Positions 62,542 to 64,000 of a stretch of 64,000 nucleotides of DNA are shown in pieces; position 1 is the first letter of the stretch; the number at the start of each line of letters is the position of its first letter. The translations under genes and the position numbers were made by a program. Location of the stretch: positions 1 to 64,000 of the forward strand of contig CAQGLR010000017.1 in assembly GCA_948794795.1 (NCBI GenBank), read 5' to 3'. The notes beneath the pieces were generated by a model. The model was not told the DNA's origin and did not search any database. It saw nothing but the letters and a program-made list of their open reading frames with translations. This DNA comes from an uncultured Lachnospiraceae bacterium. Lineage in GTDB: Bacteria; Bacillota; Clostridia; Lachnospirales; Lachnospiraceae.

Positions 62542-63154
62542 AAAATTATACATATTTGACATGGATGGGACACTTCTTGACTCTATGCCTCTATGGCACA
62601 ATCTTGATAATGATTATCTGGCATCATATAATATAACGCCTCCAGCAGATTTAAGCCAGATAATAGCACCCCTGACACTGCCTGAATGTGCAGATTATTT
62701 TATAAGCCTTGGAATAAATAAAGACAGGGACTCTATTGTTTCAGAAATAATTTCTATTGTAAGTAATGCATACCAGGACAATGTCCCATTAAAACCTGGA
62801 ATGGGCCAGCTGTTAGAAGAACTTTATTCAGATAAAAATATTATTTGTCTTCTGACTACCTCAGAAAAGGCATATGCTGTGCCTGCACTAGAGCGTTTAA
62901 ATATTTATAGATATTTTGACGCAGTTTACACAAGCACAGAATTAAACCTTGATAAACGTACTCCTGAAATTTATAAAACAATCTGCAGGAAATATAATAT
63001 ACCCCCTGCCAATACTACTGTATATGAAGACACACTTTTTGCAGTACGTTCTGCCAAAGGTGCAGGCTGCCATGTTATTGCTGTATATGACAATGATTCA
63101 TCTGCACATTGGGAAGAAATTAAAACTATAGCAGATGGGACATTGCCAGGTTAG
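62534..63154 (+). CDS. HAD-family phosphatase, possibly thiamine-phosphate phosphatase
   Basis: This 206-residue HAD hydrolase has the nucleophile motif FDMDGTLLDS, a helical cap (about 18-85), motif II LLTTSEK, and later motif residues in VYEDTLFAV. It overlaps thiE by 8 bp and therefore is translated with it. Since thiD is opposite, a role in thiamine phosphate removal or in HMP-phosphate handling is a fair guess. Sequence alone does not settle the substrate. Confidence 0.85.
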   Translation: MDKKLYIFDMDGTLLDSMPLWHNLDNDYLASYNITPPADLSQIIAPLTLPECADYFISLGINKDRDSIVSEIISIVSNAYQDNVPLKPGMGQLLEELYSDKNIICLLTTSEKAYAVPALERLNIYRYFDAVYTSTELNLDKRTPEIYKTICRKYNIPPANTTVYEDTLFAVRSAKGAGCHVIAVYDNDSSAHWEEIKTIADGTLPG

Positions 63155-64000
63155 CAGGTATGCAAAAGCAATGGTCCACAGGCCCGTTTCCATGGCCCAG
63201 GTCAAGACCGGCTTTCAATGCACCTGTCAGGTAAACCTTAGCTGAAGATACTGCTTCTACAATATCCATGCCAGCTGCAAGCCCACAAGCTATTGCAGAA
63301 GAAAGAGTACATCCTGTGCCATGTGTATTAAGTGTACTTATTTTTTCACCTTTAAACCATACTTCCCTGCCATTGCCTGTAACTAATATATTTTCCATAT
63401 CACAGCAATGGCTTGTATGAAGCATTGCTGTTTCTTCTGTGCAATACAGCAAATCATCTGCATCTTCTGTACTGTGCCCTCCTTTGACAAGAACATTAGT
63501 ACCAGTTATTTCACACAGTTTTGATGCTGCCTGCAGCATATCACTTTTATTATTTATACTAATTCCTGTTAATGCCTGTGCCTCTGGTATATTCGGGGTA
63601 AGCAATGTGGCAAGTGGCAGCAGCTTTTCTTTAAGTGCATCTGCTGCTTGTGGCTCTAAAAGATGGCTTCCGCTTGTTGAAACAAATACTGGGTCAGCTA
63701 CTATATTTTTAAGATTATATTCCTTTATTTTCTGTGATACTACATCAATTATTCCTTCAGAAAAAAGCATACCTGTTTTTACTGCATCAGGCATTATATC
63801 AGAACATACTGCATCAATCTGCGCTGCCACAATATCTGGCAGCACTGGTTCTGATTTTATTACCGCTCTTGTATTCTGTACCGTAATAGCTGTAATAACA
63901 CTCATCCCATAAATGCCATATGCTGTCATTGTCTTTAAATCAGCCTGTATGCCAGCACCACCACTACAGTCTGAACCAGCTATTGCCAGAACCTTCCTGC
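63126..64000 (-). CDS. thiD: Hydroxymethylpyrimidine/phosphomethylpyrimidine kinase, 5' end cut off
   Basis: The reading frame reaches the window end and already contains the family opening KVLAIAGSDCSGGAGIQADL, so only one to a few residues are missing. TVQNT and NTHGTGCTLSSAIACGLA (anion-hole region) identify ThiD. It phosphorylates HMP and HMP-phosphate for thiamine synthesis. Its last 29 bp overlap the end of the convergent HAD gene. Confidence 0.93.
   Translation of the reverse strand, partial: RKVLAIAGSDCSGGAGIQADLKTMTAYGIYGMSVITAITVQNTRAVIKSEPVLPDIVAAQIDAVCSDIMPDAVKTGMLFSEGIIDVVSQKIKEYNLKNIVADPVFVSTSGSHLLEPQAADALKEKLLPLATLLTPNIPEAQALTGISINNKSDMLQAASKLCEITGTNVLVKGGHSTEDADDLLYCTEETAMLHTSHCCDMENILVTGNGREVWFKGEKISTLNTHGTGCTLSSAIACGLAAGMDIVEAVSSAKVYLTGALKAGLDLGHGNGPVDHCFCIPANLAMSHLL

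Noticed and set aside
1..64000. CRISPR array, tRNA or rRNA genes
   Set aside because: No regularly spaced identical repeats with unique spacers were found. The 18-bp repeats at 18190-18440 are coding. No tRNA cloverleaf or rRNA sequence was recognised by eye, though a tRNA scan would be needed to exclude one.

Overview
The window looks like chromosomal DNA from an anaerobic, low-GC Firmicute, most likely a Lachnospiraceae-type gut Clostridium. The grounds are an AT-rich base composition, strong AGGAGG-type ribosome sites, spoVG, recU, RNase Y, a glgC-glgD pair, a class III (oxygen-sensitive) ribonucleotide reductase, a BspA-like leucine-rich-repeat surface protein, and the genes murC, dnaD and dnaC in series. 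No rRNA, tRNA or CRISPR array was seen. Gene names rest on motif recognition; no database search was possible.

Layout. 1-1.7 kb: an Rpn-family nuclease gene between short inverted-repeat elements. 1.75-4.5 kb (minus): spoVG, glgD, glgC. 4.9-9.9 kb (plus): murC, a cluster of DnaA boxes, a DnaD-domain gene, a dnaC-type helicase loader and a divergent PRPP synthetase. 10.3-20.3 kb (minus): ileS, a large secreted LRR protein, a CAP-domain protein with a Pro/Thr repeat stalk, and a GH13 amylase-family enzyme. 20.5-33 kb: a NatAB-like ABC exporter, a Ser/Asn-rich microprotein, a rhodanese, an alanine/glycine symporter with an unusual extra domain, adenosylhomocysteinase, a CmpB-like membrane protein and nrdD. 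33.2-38.3 kb: a two-component system with an FtsX-type ABC exporter. 38.3-42.1 kb: a very AT-rich islet of decayed insertion sequences, a broken glycosyltransferase and an orphan gene. 42.1-46.8 kb: a lantibiotic-sensing two-component system divergent from a LanFEG (CprABC-like) exporter. 47.6-60.7 kb (minus): a GH43 lipoprotein, then a long housekeeping block with Hpt, recU, an rRNA pseudouridine synthase, an RsmF-like methyltransferase, a small alarmone synthetase, an M23 peptidase, proC, a RACo-like activator, rny, recX and recA. 60.9-64 kb: a DUF1653 gene, then thiE and a HAD phosphatase converging on thiD, which runs off the window.

The most distinctive signal is a family of short non-coding inverted-repeat elements scattered through the window (about a dozen whole, nested or decayed copies). 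They share one core but carry two alternative ends: a G-type end (TTTGAGTTTCCCCATTTTTT) and a T-type end (GGGYGTGTTTGAAAATT). Three G-type copies are flanked by 8-9 bp direct repeats with different sequence at each site, which is good evidence for transposition as MITEs. One of them is a nest of several copies. No intact transposase that could move them is present. Several copies lie in the 5' leaders of genes (rpn, ileS, the lantibiotic response regulator, thiE), so they may affect expression.

Other signals worth following: four DnaA boxes directly upstream of the helicase-loading genes; four direct repeats at 11-bp spacing upstream of the LanFEG operon; a symporter with a soluble domain inserted between membrane segments; paired NrdR-like boxes upstream of nrdD; and an inverted repeat that hides the ribosome site of a decayed ISAs1 transposase.
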